Shown here: piece by piece, positions 30,758 to 41,207 of the stretch
Layout of the letters: each line of letters begins with the position of its first letter
How positions within the stretch are numbered: position 1 is the stretch's first letter
Assembly: GCA_030142905.1 (NCBI GenBank)
Contig: JASJOG010000121.1
Coordinates: 65,001 to 129,000 of the forward strand
Direction of reading: 5' to 3'
Length of the DNA: 64,000 nt
Source of the DNA: Heliopora coerulea
Lineage: Eukaryota > Cnidaria > Anthozoa > Scleralcyonacea > Helioporidae
Translations under genes and position numbers: made by a program
Notes under the pieces: model-generated
What the model was told of the DNA's origin: nothing
The model's input: the letters and a program-made list of their open reading frames with translations, nothing else
Databases searched by the model: none

Positions 30758-32858
30758 TTCGTTGCATAAACACTTTAATCATTTCTTTGATTTTATACTC
30801 TATTTCACCTTTTTCATTATTAAATTCCTCATATTCAATAATGTTTTCTTTACATTTACTTTGAAATTGTTTTTCTGTAATTATTTTTTCAGATTCAAAT
30901 TTATCAACAATAATTTCTTTTGTAAATGAAATATATTTTTCCTCAGTGTTGGGTATACAATTAATTTCACCTTCTGAAACACCTAGATTTTTTATAAACA
31001 AATGACTATCATAATTTTGTAAATTATGAAATATAACTGGAAGAAATTTAGTTTTTTTCATTTTTGAATTACAACTAATACATGCAGAACCTCGATATTT
31101 TCCAGTAAAATGGCAATGGTCTTTAACTTTATCAGCTTTGCTGCTTTCAGATTTTTCAAATTTTTTATCGCATGCATAACATTTCTCAGCTCTTCTAAAA
31201 TCTGTTTTATCCTTTTCACTTAGTATTATCTTTTTTGGAAATTTAATATTATTTTCTAAACTTTCTACAAATTTTAAAGAAATATCTTCACCAGGTTTTT
31301 TATCAGCTTCGCTGTCACTTCGTGTATATTTTACTAATTTTGGTTTAAATAAATTATCATCAAAACATTTTATCAAATAATATCCAGACGGTTCATGTTT
31401 TTGAAATTGTTTTGTACGCGGAGCACAGTCACCTACCGGTTCGCCAATATTTTTATCTTCATATTTTAAATTGCATTCAAAATCTGCATAAATTACAAAT
31501 GGAACATTGTGCATTTTTTCATAATTTTTAAACTTTAATTTTTCTCCTTTATTTGGATAAACAGTTTTTCCACATTTATATTTTGAACAATATTCCAAAT
31601 GATTTTTAAGAGTTTTTTCATTTCTAAAATTTTGTAAACAATAATTACAAATATGTATTTTTTTCTTTGCTTTTATTGACTTGGTTTGAAAATAATCTGC
31701 TCATATTTTTAATTAAACAATGTTTATCACCATTTTCATTAGTTATTAACAATATGTTCACATGCGTATTCACATGTGTGTTAATTTGTTCCAAGTCTAA
31801 TTTACTCACCCTCAAAGGAAAAATTTCGGGCTTCTTATTTCCAAACCTTTTTTCTTCATTATATCCAAATAAATTAATTGCAATGTTATTATTTTTTCAA
31901 ATTTATCAATATCTGTAAATCCACACAGGAATTCCATACCTTTTGTATTAAAAATCTCAGCTTTCTTTTTTAAAATTTTTGTAATTCTTCCAGGATTTTT
32001 CAAATTAGGATTAGTTTTCAAAAGTTCACTTATTGCAACACACCACAATAAACATTTTTGGTCATCATTTTGTGGATTAATAATTGCATTTTTATTTTTT
32101 AAAAATTTTGGAGTAGGAATATAAGATGATGCAAGTAATCGTTTAATTTGATTAATATTAAGAATTATTTTTAAACTTTTATAAAATTTACATAAACTTT
32201 GAATAATTTTATCTTTAATTTTTTCATATATTTCATCAAAATTGTTTCCATCAAAAATTTCTTCATAATAACTATGAAAATGTGCTTTATCTGTAGTTTC
32301 TTCTCCAGTTGCTGGATTTGCTTTTTTCATTAAACATACAAGAGTTATTTGTTGTTTTGTACTTGGATATTTTTAAAATTTTTTAATCACCAATGGTTTT
32401 ATTTTTTCCAACAGGCTCAAAGGGTCATATAAAGATAATCCGGCTTCTTCCAAATCCATTTCATATCTTTTTGTTACTTTCAAAGCTTCTTTATCCAATT
32501 TAAACTTTGGTTCAACCATTTGCGGTTTTTCCTGTATTTTGTTAAATATATTTAAAACATTTTCTTTTAAATAATTATACCAATTTGTTATTTTTTCTGT
32601 TCCTTTGTTTACATTATTTCTATATTTATCAAATAAATTAAGTACTTCTTCTTTAGACTTGTTAAATAAATTATTTGCTTTTTCTTTAGAACTTTCAATT
32701 TTTGAAACATATTTTGTTGGCTCCAATATGGTTTTAAAATCATAACCAGGATTTGGTGTATCAAGTAGATTACCCCTTTTATAAACATTTTTTGGTTTTA
32801 ATAAAGGTGTATTAATATTAGGGACATCTGTGTCCAATAAATTTTTTGTTGTATTCAT
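30758..32858 (-). pseudogene. polB: P2 DNA polymerase B, N-terminal part, truncated
   Basis: From ATG 32858 one frame has an N-terminal region with TAA at 32373-32375, then NPATGEE and SSYIPTPKFLKNKNAIINP. Single-base shifts occur in A-runs near 31890 and 31655. A finger-like CNYC...HLEYC (about 31600-31650) precedes the exonuclease: Exo I is VIYADFEC (about 31495) and Exo II is HNLQNYDSHLF (about 31020). Between them is an endonuclease VII-like Cys/His insert (CYACDKKF, DHCHFTGKYRG). Homology stops at about 30758, before the palm domain. Protein-primed replication enzyme; inactive. Confidence 0.85.
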
Positions 32859-32945
32859 TCTTTATTTATATGTTTATTTTTTCTTTAAATGCAATATGAT
32901 GCAAAAAAAAAGAATAAAAATCATCTGATTTTTATTCTTAACCAC

Positions 32946-33032
32946 ACACCAAAGGTCTTCAATAATTAAATATAAAAATATTAATTAATAAATTTAATCT
33001 TTTTGGTCTTGGTGCTGCGCTGAGACCTTTGG
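32946..33032. repeat. inverted repeat ACCAAAGGTCT / AGACCTTTGGT around a P2 gene end
   Basis: CCAAAGGTCT at about 32950 is reverse-complementary to AGACCTTTGG at about 33022, enclosing the stop of the 32959-33285 gene. It could form a hairpin at the 3' end of the transcript, a possible terminator or processing signal. Confidence 0.45.
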
Positions 33033-33285
33033 TCGATTTTAAAATAATTTTATAATTTGTATAAATTTTTTCTTCAGCTTCATAATCAATATCAAAATCA
33101 CTAAAAATACAAAATTTTTCATCATAATTTATTGTAAATTCATGATGTGGTAATAATTCTTCTTCACCAGCAATTTTAGCAATTTCTTCGGTAAAAATAT
33201 AATATAAATGGTCTTTATCATAATTTTCATAATTTTCTGGTTTTAAAAATATTTCAACAACTTCTTCTGAGACTACTTGATTCAT
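32959..33285 (-). CDS. P2 hypothetical acidic protein (108 aa)
   Basis: Start chosen at ATG 33285 (MNQVVSEEVVEIFLKPENY) after the ATATAATAAAA leader seen before many P2 genes; the longer ORF is less likely. Acidic throughout (DFDIDYEAEEKIY). The last residues run through the inverted repeat, so the C-terminus may be altered. Unrecognised. Confidence 0.45.
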   Translation of the reverse strand: MNQVVSEEVVEIFLKPENYENYDKDHLYYIFTEEIAKIAGEEELLPHHEFTINYDEKFCIFSDFDIDYEAEEKIYTNYKIILKSTKGLSAAPRPKRLNLLINIFIFNY

Positions 33286-33328
33286 TGTTTTTTTATTATA
33301 TACAAATTTTTCCTTAAGAGCAAAATGC

Positions 33329-33637
33329 TTATTCAGCAAAAACCAAAAATGTTTGATCATTAATTTTCAAATCTTTTTTAGTTTTAATTCTGTACTTGAT
33401 GCTTTCTGCATTTAGGTTAAAATTTTTTGTGGCAGAATAAAGACTTTTAAAATTGAAAATTTCACCTGTTTCTTTGTTTATAATAATTATCGGTGTTGGT
33501 TTTTTCATTTTTTCTCTGCAATATTTTTCAAACTTTTCATTAGGTTTACTAATTTCCAAACCCAGTATTTTTTCAAGCTCATTTTTTTTGTAAGTTTTAT
33601 AATATTTTATTTTTTTTTCTTTTGCAATATCTCTCAA
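33329..33637 (-). CDS. P2 NUMOD1-like DNA-binding protein
   Basis: 102 residues, homologous to P1 6584-6934. A basic N-terminal helix (RDIAKEKKIKYYKTYKKNEL) is followed by PNEKFEKYCRE and a helix-turn-helix-like repeat (FKSLYSATKNFNLNAESIKY). Conservation in both elements suggests selection before insertion. DNA binding is inferred from the motif. Confidence 0.5.
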   Translation of the reverse strand: MRDIAKEKKIKYYKTYKKNELEKILGLEISKPNEKFEKYCREKMKKPTPIIIINKETGEIFNFKSLYSATKNFNLNAESIKYRIKTKKDLKINDQTFLVFAE

Positions 33638-33686
33638 TTGTTCATTTATTATATATTATTTTTTATTTAAGAATAAATTTTTTTTC

Positions 33687-33962
33687 TTAAAAAACAAAAA
33701 TAAATAAGTTAAAAGTTGGTATTTTTCTTTTCTGAATCTTGTAAATCTTGTATAATTTAATCTCCAAATTTATTAAATTTTTAAAGTTTTCCATACAATT
33801 ACAATTAAAACCATTTAAATTTAAATAATCAAATAGAAAATTATAATATTTAATGGCAATTTTAAATAAATTATAAACATTTTCATCTTTTAACCAATTA
33901 TTATATTTTTTATCAATTTTTCCGTTTTTAAAGTAATCTAAAATAAATTAAAAAATGTTCAT
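33687..33962 (-). pseudogene. P2 small gene with an early in-frame TAA
   Basis: From ATG 33962 the frame has a TAA at codon 5. It is then open for about 86 codons (DYFKNGKIDKKYNNWLKDEN, KYYNFLFDYLNLNGFNC) to TAA 33687. The AAATAAATGAA leader and gene spacing match its neighbours. Unrecognised. Confidence 0.4.
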
Positions 33963-33979
33963 TTATTTTATTTATACCA

Positions 33980-34351
33980 TTATATAAATTTGTAAACTAT
34001 GTAGCCTCCTGAGATTCCAACCAGAAAAAAAGCAACATTTTGATATTCTTTCATTTGATCTGATGGTTTATAATAATCTTCCAATTTTGGCTCATTTCCC
34101 ACAGCTTCACTGTATTCTTGCTCTAAACTTTTCACACGTGCAAGAGTTTTCAAGGACATGTTTGTCCGATTTATATCCGCATTTGCATCAGATAATTGCT
34201 GTCTTAATTTTTCAATCTCTTCTTTTTTTTCCACTTGCTTTTCATACCATTTTTCCTTTGCTTTGCTCAGTTTTTCCATTGCTTCATTACGTCTTTTTAT
34301 CTCTTTTTCATATCCAGAATGATTTAATTTTGAAAATAAAAAGTCCTCCAA
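33980..34351 (-). CDS. P2 coiled-coil protein with C-terminal membrane anchor
   Basis: 123 residues. Residues 15-85 are a charged coiled coil (NEAMEKLSKAKEKW, KKEEIEKLRQQLSDAN). EPKLEDYYKPSDQMKEYQ follows, then a hydrophobic C-terminal helix (VAFFLVGISGGYIVYKFI). The P1 homologue at 6166-6541 is broken. Tail-anchored topology is predicted, perhaps in a virion membrane or the host ER. Confidence 0.6.
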   Translation of the reverse strand: MEDFLFSKLNHSGYEKEIKRRNEAMEKLSKAKEKWYEKQVEKKEEIEKLRQQLSDANADINRTNMSLKTLARVKSLEQEYSEAVGNEPKLEDYYKPSDQMKEYQNVAFFLVGISGGYIVYKFI

Positions 34352-34408
34352 TTACTGTTTCCATTTATTTTTATTTAATTTTTTCATTTTGCCCACTTTG
34401 TTTGCTTT

Positions 34409-34642
34409 CTAAGATTTGAAAGGATCTGTAGGAAGCCACTTTTTGTCTTGTGCATATTTAATTCCAAGTGTTGATAATCCTACAGCTGCTGTAAGTTTTA
34501 AAGTAGGCACTAAACTAGCTGGAGTTGACAAACCATCACTAAATACTCTTCTTGTTATCATTCCAATTCCCACAGCACCCAATGTAATTAGTGTAGAATC
34601 ATATAATTCATTCATAACTTCTTTTCTATTCATTTCGGTCAT
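34409..34642 (-). CDS. P2 small conserved membrane protein (77 aa)
   Basis: Homologue of P1 5953-6162. Starts MTEMNRKEVMNELYDSTLIT, with a central hydrophobic helix and KKWLPTDPF near the end. Intact. Leader AAATAAATGA. Function unknown. Confidence 0.6.
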   Translation of the reverse strand: MTEMNRKEVMNELYDSTLITLGAVGIGMITRRVFSDGLSTPASLVPTLKLTAAVGLSTLGIKYAQDKKWLPTDPFKS

Positions 34643-34673
34643 TTATTTATATACATAAAAAATTTTTTTATTA

Positions 34674-34718
34674 AAAACCTGTAAGGTCCGTTTCACGGTT
34701 TGCTTCCTTACAGGTTTT
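34674..34718. repeat. 13-bp hairpin between P2 genes
   Basis: AAAACCTGTAAGG (34674-34686) pairs perfectly with CCTTACAGGTTTT (34706-34718) around a 19-nt loop. It lies between the stop of the RKAKER gene and the start of the 34642 gene. It is a candidate terminator or RNA-processing hairpin. Confidence 0.55.
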
Positions 34719-34864
34719 CAATAGAACACCTTGGTGGGCCGCTTTGCAGTTTTTTTTTCTCAACCTTGAGAGGTGCTACCATCATTCTTTTCTTTTACAT
34801 TATTTACAAACTTGTAAGCTTGGCTGTCTTTTTCTTCTTTGATTTCTCTTTTGTCTCTTTTATA

Positions 34865-35211
34865 TTAATAATATAACCCTCCAAGTGTGGCAACAAGCAT
34901 CACACCGCCAATAAAATATCTAAAATCTATGTAATCAGTTATTTCTTTTGCAAAACGGACTCTTGCACGGTTTCCTTCGGGCGATTGTTTATTTTCTACT
35001 TCGCTTTGCTGTCTTGCCTTTCTTTCTTTTGCTTTTCTTGAAATTTTTGCCAATCTTTTTCCCAAATTCCACTTTTCTTGGGTCTTTTGCTTTAATTGTT
35101 TTTTTCAACTGCTGTTACTTTATCAACCTTTGGTTGTTTATCAGTCAAAGGCTGTTTATCAGAAGTGTTCACTTCGTCTGGCTTCACCATTTGGTCACTC
35201 TATTCACTCAT
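34865..35211 (-). pseudogene. P2 basic RKAKER protein with C-terminal hydrophobic segment
   Basis: ATG 35211 is followed at codon 4 by TAG and later TAA. After a frameshift near 35060 coding resumes (GKRLAKISRKAKERK), ending in FRYFIGGVMLVATLGGLYY, a predicted membrane helix. Homologue of P1 5555-5881. The 80-bp spacer to 35290 is AT-rich. Confidence 0.5.
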
Positions 35212-35290
35212 TTATTTATCTTTTTGTAAGTGTATTTAAAATTAACTTACAATCTACTTCAAACAAATTTTAAACAAATTCAAGTAAAAT

Positions 35291-36435
35291 TTATAAATCA
35301 TTAATAATAGATTCATCAAAATCTACATTAAATTTTTGACACAATACAATATGATTCATTAAAATTTCTTTATTTGTCATTTTTTTATGTAATTGTATAG
35401 CAATAAATGCAATTTTTCCTTTGAAACAATCTGTCAATCTATTATTTGTTATAGTTTTATTACTTCCTCCAAAAACCAATGAAGTCAAACCCTTTGTAAC
35501 TTGTGCAGCTGTAAAGCTTTTAATTAATTTTCCATTACAAAAAATACTTGAATTATCATGTGTAAAGGGATACGACGTAGTCCTCGGTGTTACCGTATCA
35601 TAATGAACAGAAATACATTTCATCTTGTTATATTCTGTAGGGTCTGATTTCAGTGGAAACACATTTGGATTTATTTCCAAATAATTGTCTCCTACTCCAT
35701 AAACAATTAATCTTTTTGTAGAAGCATTGTCAAGATTTTTGAATCCTATCATTCTGTAAATTCCATTACCACTACCTTTATTTCCAAAAATTGCAGTAAA
35801 ATCATCTGTTCTTTTAATATTTTGTCTTTCCATTTCATAAACTACAAAAATATGAACGTGGTCTTTTAAATTTGAAGAAGCACCCGGGGTGTTTATATTA
35901 ACTGGAACTTTAAAAAAATTACTTTCATCCTTAAAATACATTTTGTTTGTAGTTTCATAAATTGGCCTATTGAAATTCCCTTGCAGCATCAAATTTACAT
36001 CTAAATTTTTCCGTTTCTGCTTGATTATAAACTGCTCTGATTCTTTTATTTCATAAACTGCAGTATAAAATTTGAAAAATTGAAACCAAAATATATTAAA
36101 TTTTACATCTACATATTTTCTTGTTATAATATGCGTTTCATGTGTTGGCTGGTGATATGTAGAAATTATTTTATGATTTCCCATATTAATGTCTCCCACC
36201 ATTGTTCCTCCTGCCAAAGACAATTGTTTATTATTTTGGTCATCTACATATTTTTTTTCAAGCCAAATGTTTATCATCTATAGGATCAATTGTTGAAATT
36301 ATTTTATTTGTGTTTATAGTTAAATCACCTGTCATTGTCCCTCCAGAAAGTGATAAATTTTTATCAAATTCATTTATAATAAAATTCTTATTAGAAGAAC
36401 TATTAAAATTTACATAATTTAAAATTATACTCATT
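35291..36435 (-). pseudogene. P2 fibre-like protein 2, one frameshift
   Basis: ATG 36435 opens with SLSGGTMTGDL, then IDPIDDKHLA. A one-base shift at an A-run (about 36265) leads to KKYVDDQNNKQLSLAGGTMVGD and a long C-terminal domain. GGTM-G-N/D...KKYVDD repeats are typical of phage and viral tail-fibre shafts. The C-terminal 200 residues are strand-rich with an FCNGKLIKSF hairpin and GKIAFIAIQLHKKM, like LamG/concanavalin-type receptor-binding domains. A virion attachment role is inferred. Paralogue of the next gene. Confidence 0.6.
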
Positions 36436-36443
36436 TATTTTAA

Positions 36444-37722
36444 TTAAAAAGTTATTTTATCATGTTCAACATTATACCAATTACAAAGAACATGATGGTG
36501 CATTTTTATATCCAAATCACTCATTTTTATAAATTTATAAACACAGAAAAAAGCAATATTTCCATCCAAAGGCATATTTAATGTTTTTCGTACGTCACCA
36601 ATCCCTATTTGTGTATCACCTGTTGTTGTCTTTGCTCTAAAAGAAGCTAATTTTTTACCATTACAAAAAAGTTTTGAATAATTGTTTGATAAAGGTGTTG
36701 TATAATTATCCCAACAAACACTTAAACAATTCCATGTGTTTAATGCTCCCGCATTAGCTTTTGTTTGAAAATTAGCAATTGGATCTATATTACTTCCTAT
36801 AACACAAAAATAATTTTCTTCCGAAGAAACAATTAAACTTCCCAATGCTGTAAAAGAAATAAATTTATCATATCCTCCATTATCATTTCCAAATAAACCA
36901 CTTTTTAACCAAGAAGCCTCGTTGTATGAATTTAATTTATAAACAATAAAAATATTAAATATCACTAACTAATCTTTTAGTTCCATCAAATTTTAAAAAA
37001 TATCTATTATTAATTTTTTCACTTTCAGAACATAAAATAGCTTGTGAGTTTGCATCATTTTGAATTGCATTTTTATTATCAATTCCACCATCAAAAATTT
37101 TTGAAACTTTTAAAGAATTTCTTTCAAAAAGTAAATCATAAGATCAAGGATATTTAAATTTATACAATGAATTTACTTTTGAAAAAAAATTATCTTTAAT
37201 AATACTAAAACTCATCTCTTTTCTATAATTTGATATTGATAAAAAGTTATCAATATATTTTTTCCGGGAAAGGTCTTTATCACCTTTAGGGTCTGCAGTT
37301 GTTGTAATTCTGTTATTTCCCATTACAATATTTCCAGACATTGTTCCTCCTGTTACTGATAATTTTCTAGAATCTTGATCATCCACATATTTTTTCCTAC
37401 AAAGGTCTTTATCACTCACAGGATTCACAGTTGTGGAAATTTTATTATCGCCCATGATAATATTTCCTGTCATTGTGCCTCCAGTTTTTAATAAATAATT
37501 TCCCGCTGAAGTCCCTGATAAATTTCCTGAACCTTTCGCTTTGCTCACTTTGTCGTCTACATATTTCTTCCTCGCTAAATGTGTATTTTCTGTTGGGTCA
37601 ACTGATGTTATTATGTGGTTTGAGCCTATGTTAACATTACCGGTCATTGTACCTCCTGTTGTTGGGAGACCCCCTGTTGTTATATTATCGCTAACTTTTT
37701 CATATCTGTAAAATAAACTCAT
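36444..37722 (-). pseudogene. P2 fibre-like protein 1, one stop and one frameshift
   Basis: From ATG 37722, three GGTM-GN...KKYVDD repeats occupy residues 20-150 (LPTTGGTMTGNVNIG, LLKTGGTMTGNIIMG, LSVTGGTMSGNIVMG). TGA at 37144-37146 and a shift near 36965 break the frame. The remaining LamG-like domain (LFCNGKKLASFRAK, DGNIAFFCVYKF) parallels fibre 2. Two fibre genes with similar heads suggest duplication for receptor diversification. Confidence 0.65.
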
Positions 37723-37794
37723 TTATTTTATAATAATTTCCAATAAAATGTTTCCAATTGAAGATGAATTATTTCCTTCTACTTTGAATATTAA

Positions 37795-38400
37795 TTAATT
37801 ATAAATTCCATTTGATAATTTTATTCCTCCTGTTTCTTCAGGCGGATAAATTTTAGAAACACTTCCTTTTAGTGTTTGTTCTGTCGTTATTGGAATTTGA
37901 ATAAGTACATTACTTCTTTTACCATTTACAAAATTTTTACTTTTATCAATCATATTACAGCTTATGTTTACATATTCCAAGTTGTTATTAATATTTACTA
38001 CATTGTCGCTTTCTGTTGAAGTATTTGCTTGTATTACTTTATTCTCGGAAAATCCTATGATTGGTCCAAATGTTTTCAAATTTAATGTTTTATCCGATTT
38101 TATTGTGCATTTTCCAGAAAAATCAATTTGTTCCAGTTCAATTGCGCCGACATTTTCTAATTCAGTTTTTAAAATATTAAAGGTATAATATCCATCTTTG
38201 AAGTCAATTTTTGTGTTAGCACCTTGTGTATCATAAGTATAATGATTAATATTTTTATATAAATTATTAAAATTCCAAAATATACTTACTGATTTTACAA
38301 ACATTTTATTACAATTAGTTAATATAAGTGGCTCGTCTAATGGAATTATTTTTTCTGAGTTTTCATCTTTTGTGATGAAGATTTTTAAAGATATCGTCAT
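37795..38400 (-). CDS. P2 conserved structural protein (201 aa), intact
   Basis: Strand-rich protein with WNFNNLYKNINHY, FSGKCTIKSDKTLNLK and a C-terminal CNMIDKSKNFVNGKRSNVLI followed by a Pro-rich end. Its degenerate P1 homologue is at 2145-2820. The NG-KS-VL block recalls a conserved Polinton capsid-associated protein (possibly the penton-like minor capsid), but this is from memory only. It is intact while its neighbours are broken. Confidence 0.5.
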   Translation of the reverse strand: MTISLKIFITKDENSEKIIPLDEPLILTNCNKMFVKSVSIFWNFNNLYKNINHYTYDTQGANTKIDFKDGYYTFNILKTELENVGAIELEQIDFSGKCTIKSDKTLNLKTFGPIIGFSENKVIQANTSTESDNVVNINNNLEYVNISCNMIDKSKNFVNGKRSNVLIQIPITTEQTLKGSVSKIYPPEETGGIKLSNGIYN

Positions 38401-38450
38401 TTATTTTATAATATATATTTTGATTCGAAACTTTGTTTCTCAGAGCACGT

Positions 38451-40033
38451 ACCGTGAGATTAAAATTCCACCAATTATTGATAAAGATAAAACAATTAAA
38501 TTATCACCCATGGGGGCTGCAGCCATTGGTGTAGTTATGTTAAAGTTTTTTGTTTTTTGAAGCTGTGAGGACTTTTTATCAATAATGTCACCTTTTGATG
38601 ACTTTGTCAACATGTTTACTTTTTCATCTTTTTCTCCTACTTTAGCTGTCTGACAGTTTTTCCAATTTTTTCAATTCTATGTTGTGTTGTTTTTTCACAG
38701 GGGATGTTTCACGGGTCTTTGTCCCGTAATAATTTAAATTTTTATTAATTCCAAAAACCATACTTTCATCAGAAACTTTTAATTTATTATATCCTTCAAT
38801 AGGATTTTTTAAAATAATTAAACTGCTCGGAATTAGCCATAAAGTTGGACTTATAGCAGTATTTAAAACTACATTAGTTGATGAAATTGCTTGATTCATA
38901 TTATTAATCCATGTTGTTGTATCATAATTTATTATAGAATCTTCAACAATTTGTCTAAAAACTTTTTGTGTTTCTAATGCTGAAGCTCTTGGCCCAAAAA
39001 TACTTTGTCTAGTTCTAGCTTGTGCTCCAAGGATTGAATAAATATATGCTTCAATGCTGTGATTTAGCAATTCTGTGCCACTTTTTGTAAGCCCATTTGA
39101 TATTTTTGGCACAAATTTTTTATAATCATTTTGTGTGTCTCTAATTTGTCCTGTACCGTGTCTATATCTTTCCCATGGTCTTACTCCAACAACGTCTTGT
39201 CCTAAATGTTCATTTTTATATTTTAAAATTTCTTGCCATGTCCATTTTGGATAGTGATCTTTTAAAAAACCAGCATTAAATTTATAAAAGGTTTTATCAT
39301 CACCATTTCTCAATTGCCACACAATTCTTCTAACTGTAAAATATAGATGAAATCTCATAAATGATGTAATTTGTTTTGGCACATCTGAACTAAATAATAA
39401 ATGTTGTATTGAAATTCCACATCCATAAGTTGCAATCCATGTTCCTATAATGCTGTGAAAATATGGCTCATTAAGTGACCATTTTGCATTATCATCTGTA
39501 GTTATACCACGTGGCGAATTTAATATAGGTAAATTGCTTTGAAAATAATCTGTATTGTTTACATAAATCCTAAACTGATTTATAGGATAATTTAAGACAT
39601 ATTCTAGTGGAAAATTATCCCAACAATATGATTTTCCGGTAAAATCAACATGTCTTTTACCTTTTGGTAATTCTTGCACAGTTCCTCTGATTTTCCCAAT
39701 TTTTGGAATGTGGGCGGAACGCCCGCTGTTGCTGTGTTCAATAGGTTTATTAATATATAGATATTTGGTTGCATTTGGATCGCTTTTAAATGTATCACTT
39801 TCAATATCAGTTTGAATATATTTATTATTTATAAAATAAATTTTTGCACCATTAAAACTTCCGTCTTTTGTATAATCTTGTACAAATTCAAATTTTGATA
39901 AATCTGCATAAGGATATTTTTTTAAAAAATTTTCTTTTAATTTTTTATCTACAATTGCTTGTTCTTTCCTAACAAAATCATAATATTTTCCATAAAATTT
40001 TTTTGAAGCTTCTTCCACCATTTTTTGATTCAT
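38451..40033 (-). pseudogene. P2 463-aa conserved protein with a frameshifted C-terminal membrane segment
   Basis: The main frame 40033-38642 is intact, with RHVDFTGKSYCWDNFPLEYV, QITSFMRFHLYFTVRR and LGAQARTRQSIFGPRA. One frame over, coding continues to 38451 with a membrane helix (IVLSLSIIGGILISRY), matching the P1 copy, which also ends in a membrane helix. So a single shift near 38650 removed the anchor. Its role is probably structural. No named family is recognised. Divergent from the integrase, with 28 bp between starts. Confidence 0.6.
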
Positions 40034-40061
40034 TGTTTATTTTTACAATATTAAAAAATAA

Positions 40062-41162
40062 ATGAAAGATAAAGACAGCTTTGCTGACATGATTGTTATT
40101 GAACAAGAATTGAGAGACATTTACTACAACCCAGAAACAAGTTATCAATCTGTTGAAAGACTTTATCAAAAAGCAAAAGAAAAGGGATTAAAAGTTAGTA
40201 GAAAAATTGTGCAAGACTGGTTAAAAACGCAAGATACTTTTACAAGATACAAACCAATTGTTAGAAGGCATAAATTCCAAAGAACATTTGTCAAAGATTT
40301 AGCTGATCAAATACAAATGGATTTGGTTGATATGGGGAAAGATAAAAACCAGAACAAAGGATATTATTGGATACTGACAGCTGTTGAAATTTTAAGTAGA
40401 TATGCATTCGCTATTCCTGTTTACAGAAAAGATACTAAAAACATGACAAAAGCTGTGGATGAATTATTGAAACAATTTAAAGAAAGATTTGGTAAATACC
40501 CAAAAGTCGCTCAATTTGATGAAGGAAAAGAATTTTACAATGTAGGTGTAAAAGAACTATTGAAAAAACATAATGTTGAATGTTTTTCTACAAACTCTGA
40601 TAGAAAAGCAGCTATAGTTGAAAGATTTAACAGAACTCTAAAAACATCCATGTGGAAATATTTCTATAGCAAGGGAACTTATAATTGGATTAACCATGTA
40701 GATGAACTTGTAGATAATTATAACCATACTAAACACAGTAGTATATTAATGAAACCTGCTAATGTGACCAAGTGTGGATTACACTATATGGTTACCCATT
40801 AGGAGATTTACCTTTACCTAAATTCAGAATTGGTGATACTGTTAGAATTTCTAAATATAAAAATATCTTTACTAAAGGTTATGAAGCTAATTTTACAGAA
40901 GAAATTTTTAAAATTGTAAAAGTATTTAGAGGTGATCCAAACATGTATGAAATAGAAGATCATGAGGGAGAACCAATTATTGGAAAATTTTATGAACAGG
41001 AATTATCTGCTGTGGATAAAAAAGATGATATATATAGAATTGAGAAAATATTAAAAAAGAAAAAAAGTCAACGGAAAAAATATGGTGTTGGTAAAGTGGT
41101 TAGGCTATGACAAACACAATTCTTGGATACCAGAAGAAAATATTCAAAACATTGAAGCTTAG
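40062..41162 (+). pseudogene. P2 integrase (DDE) with C-terminal chromodomain, frameshifted
   Basis: An intact 40062-40802 frame contains the N-terminal zinc-less helical region and the retroviral-type core: first Asp in IQMDLVDM, second in AQFDEGKEF, Glu in AAIVERFNRTL, with typical spacing. A shift at about 40775 continues into 40772-41110. A second shift near 41095 gives VKWLGYDKHNSWIPEENI, completing a chromodomain that starts YRIEKIL. It inserts the element with 6-bp duplications, and the chromodomain may guide target choice. Two frameshifts. Confidence 0.85.
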
Positions 41163-41207
41163 CGTCAGCAAAGCAGTCGTGATAAATTAAATAAAATAAA
41201 TAAATAA

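Noticed and set aside
38372..38560. 62-codon plus-strand ORF
   Set aside because: Opposite the frameshifted C-terminus of the 463-aa protein, which matches P1.
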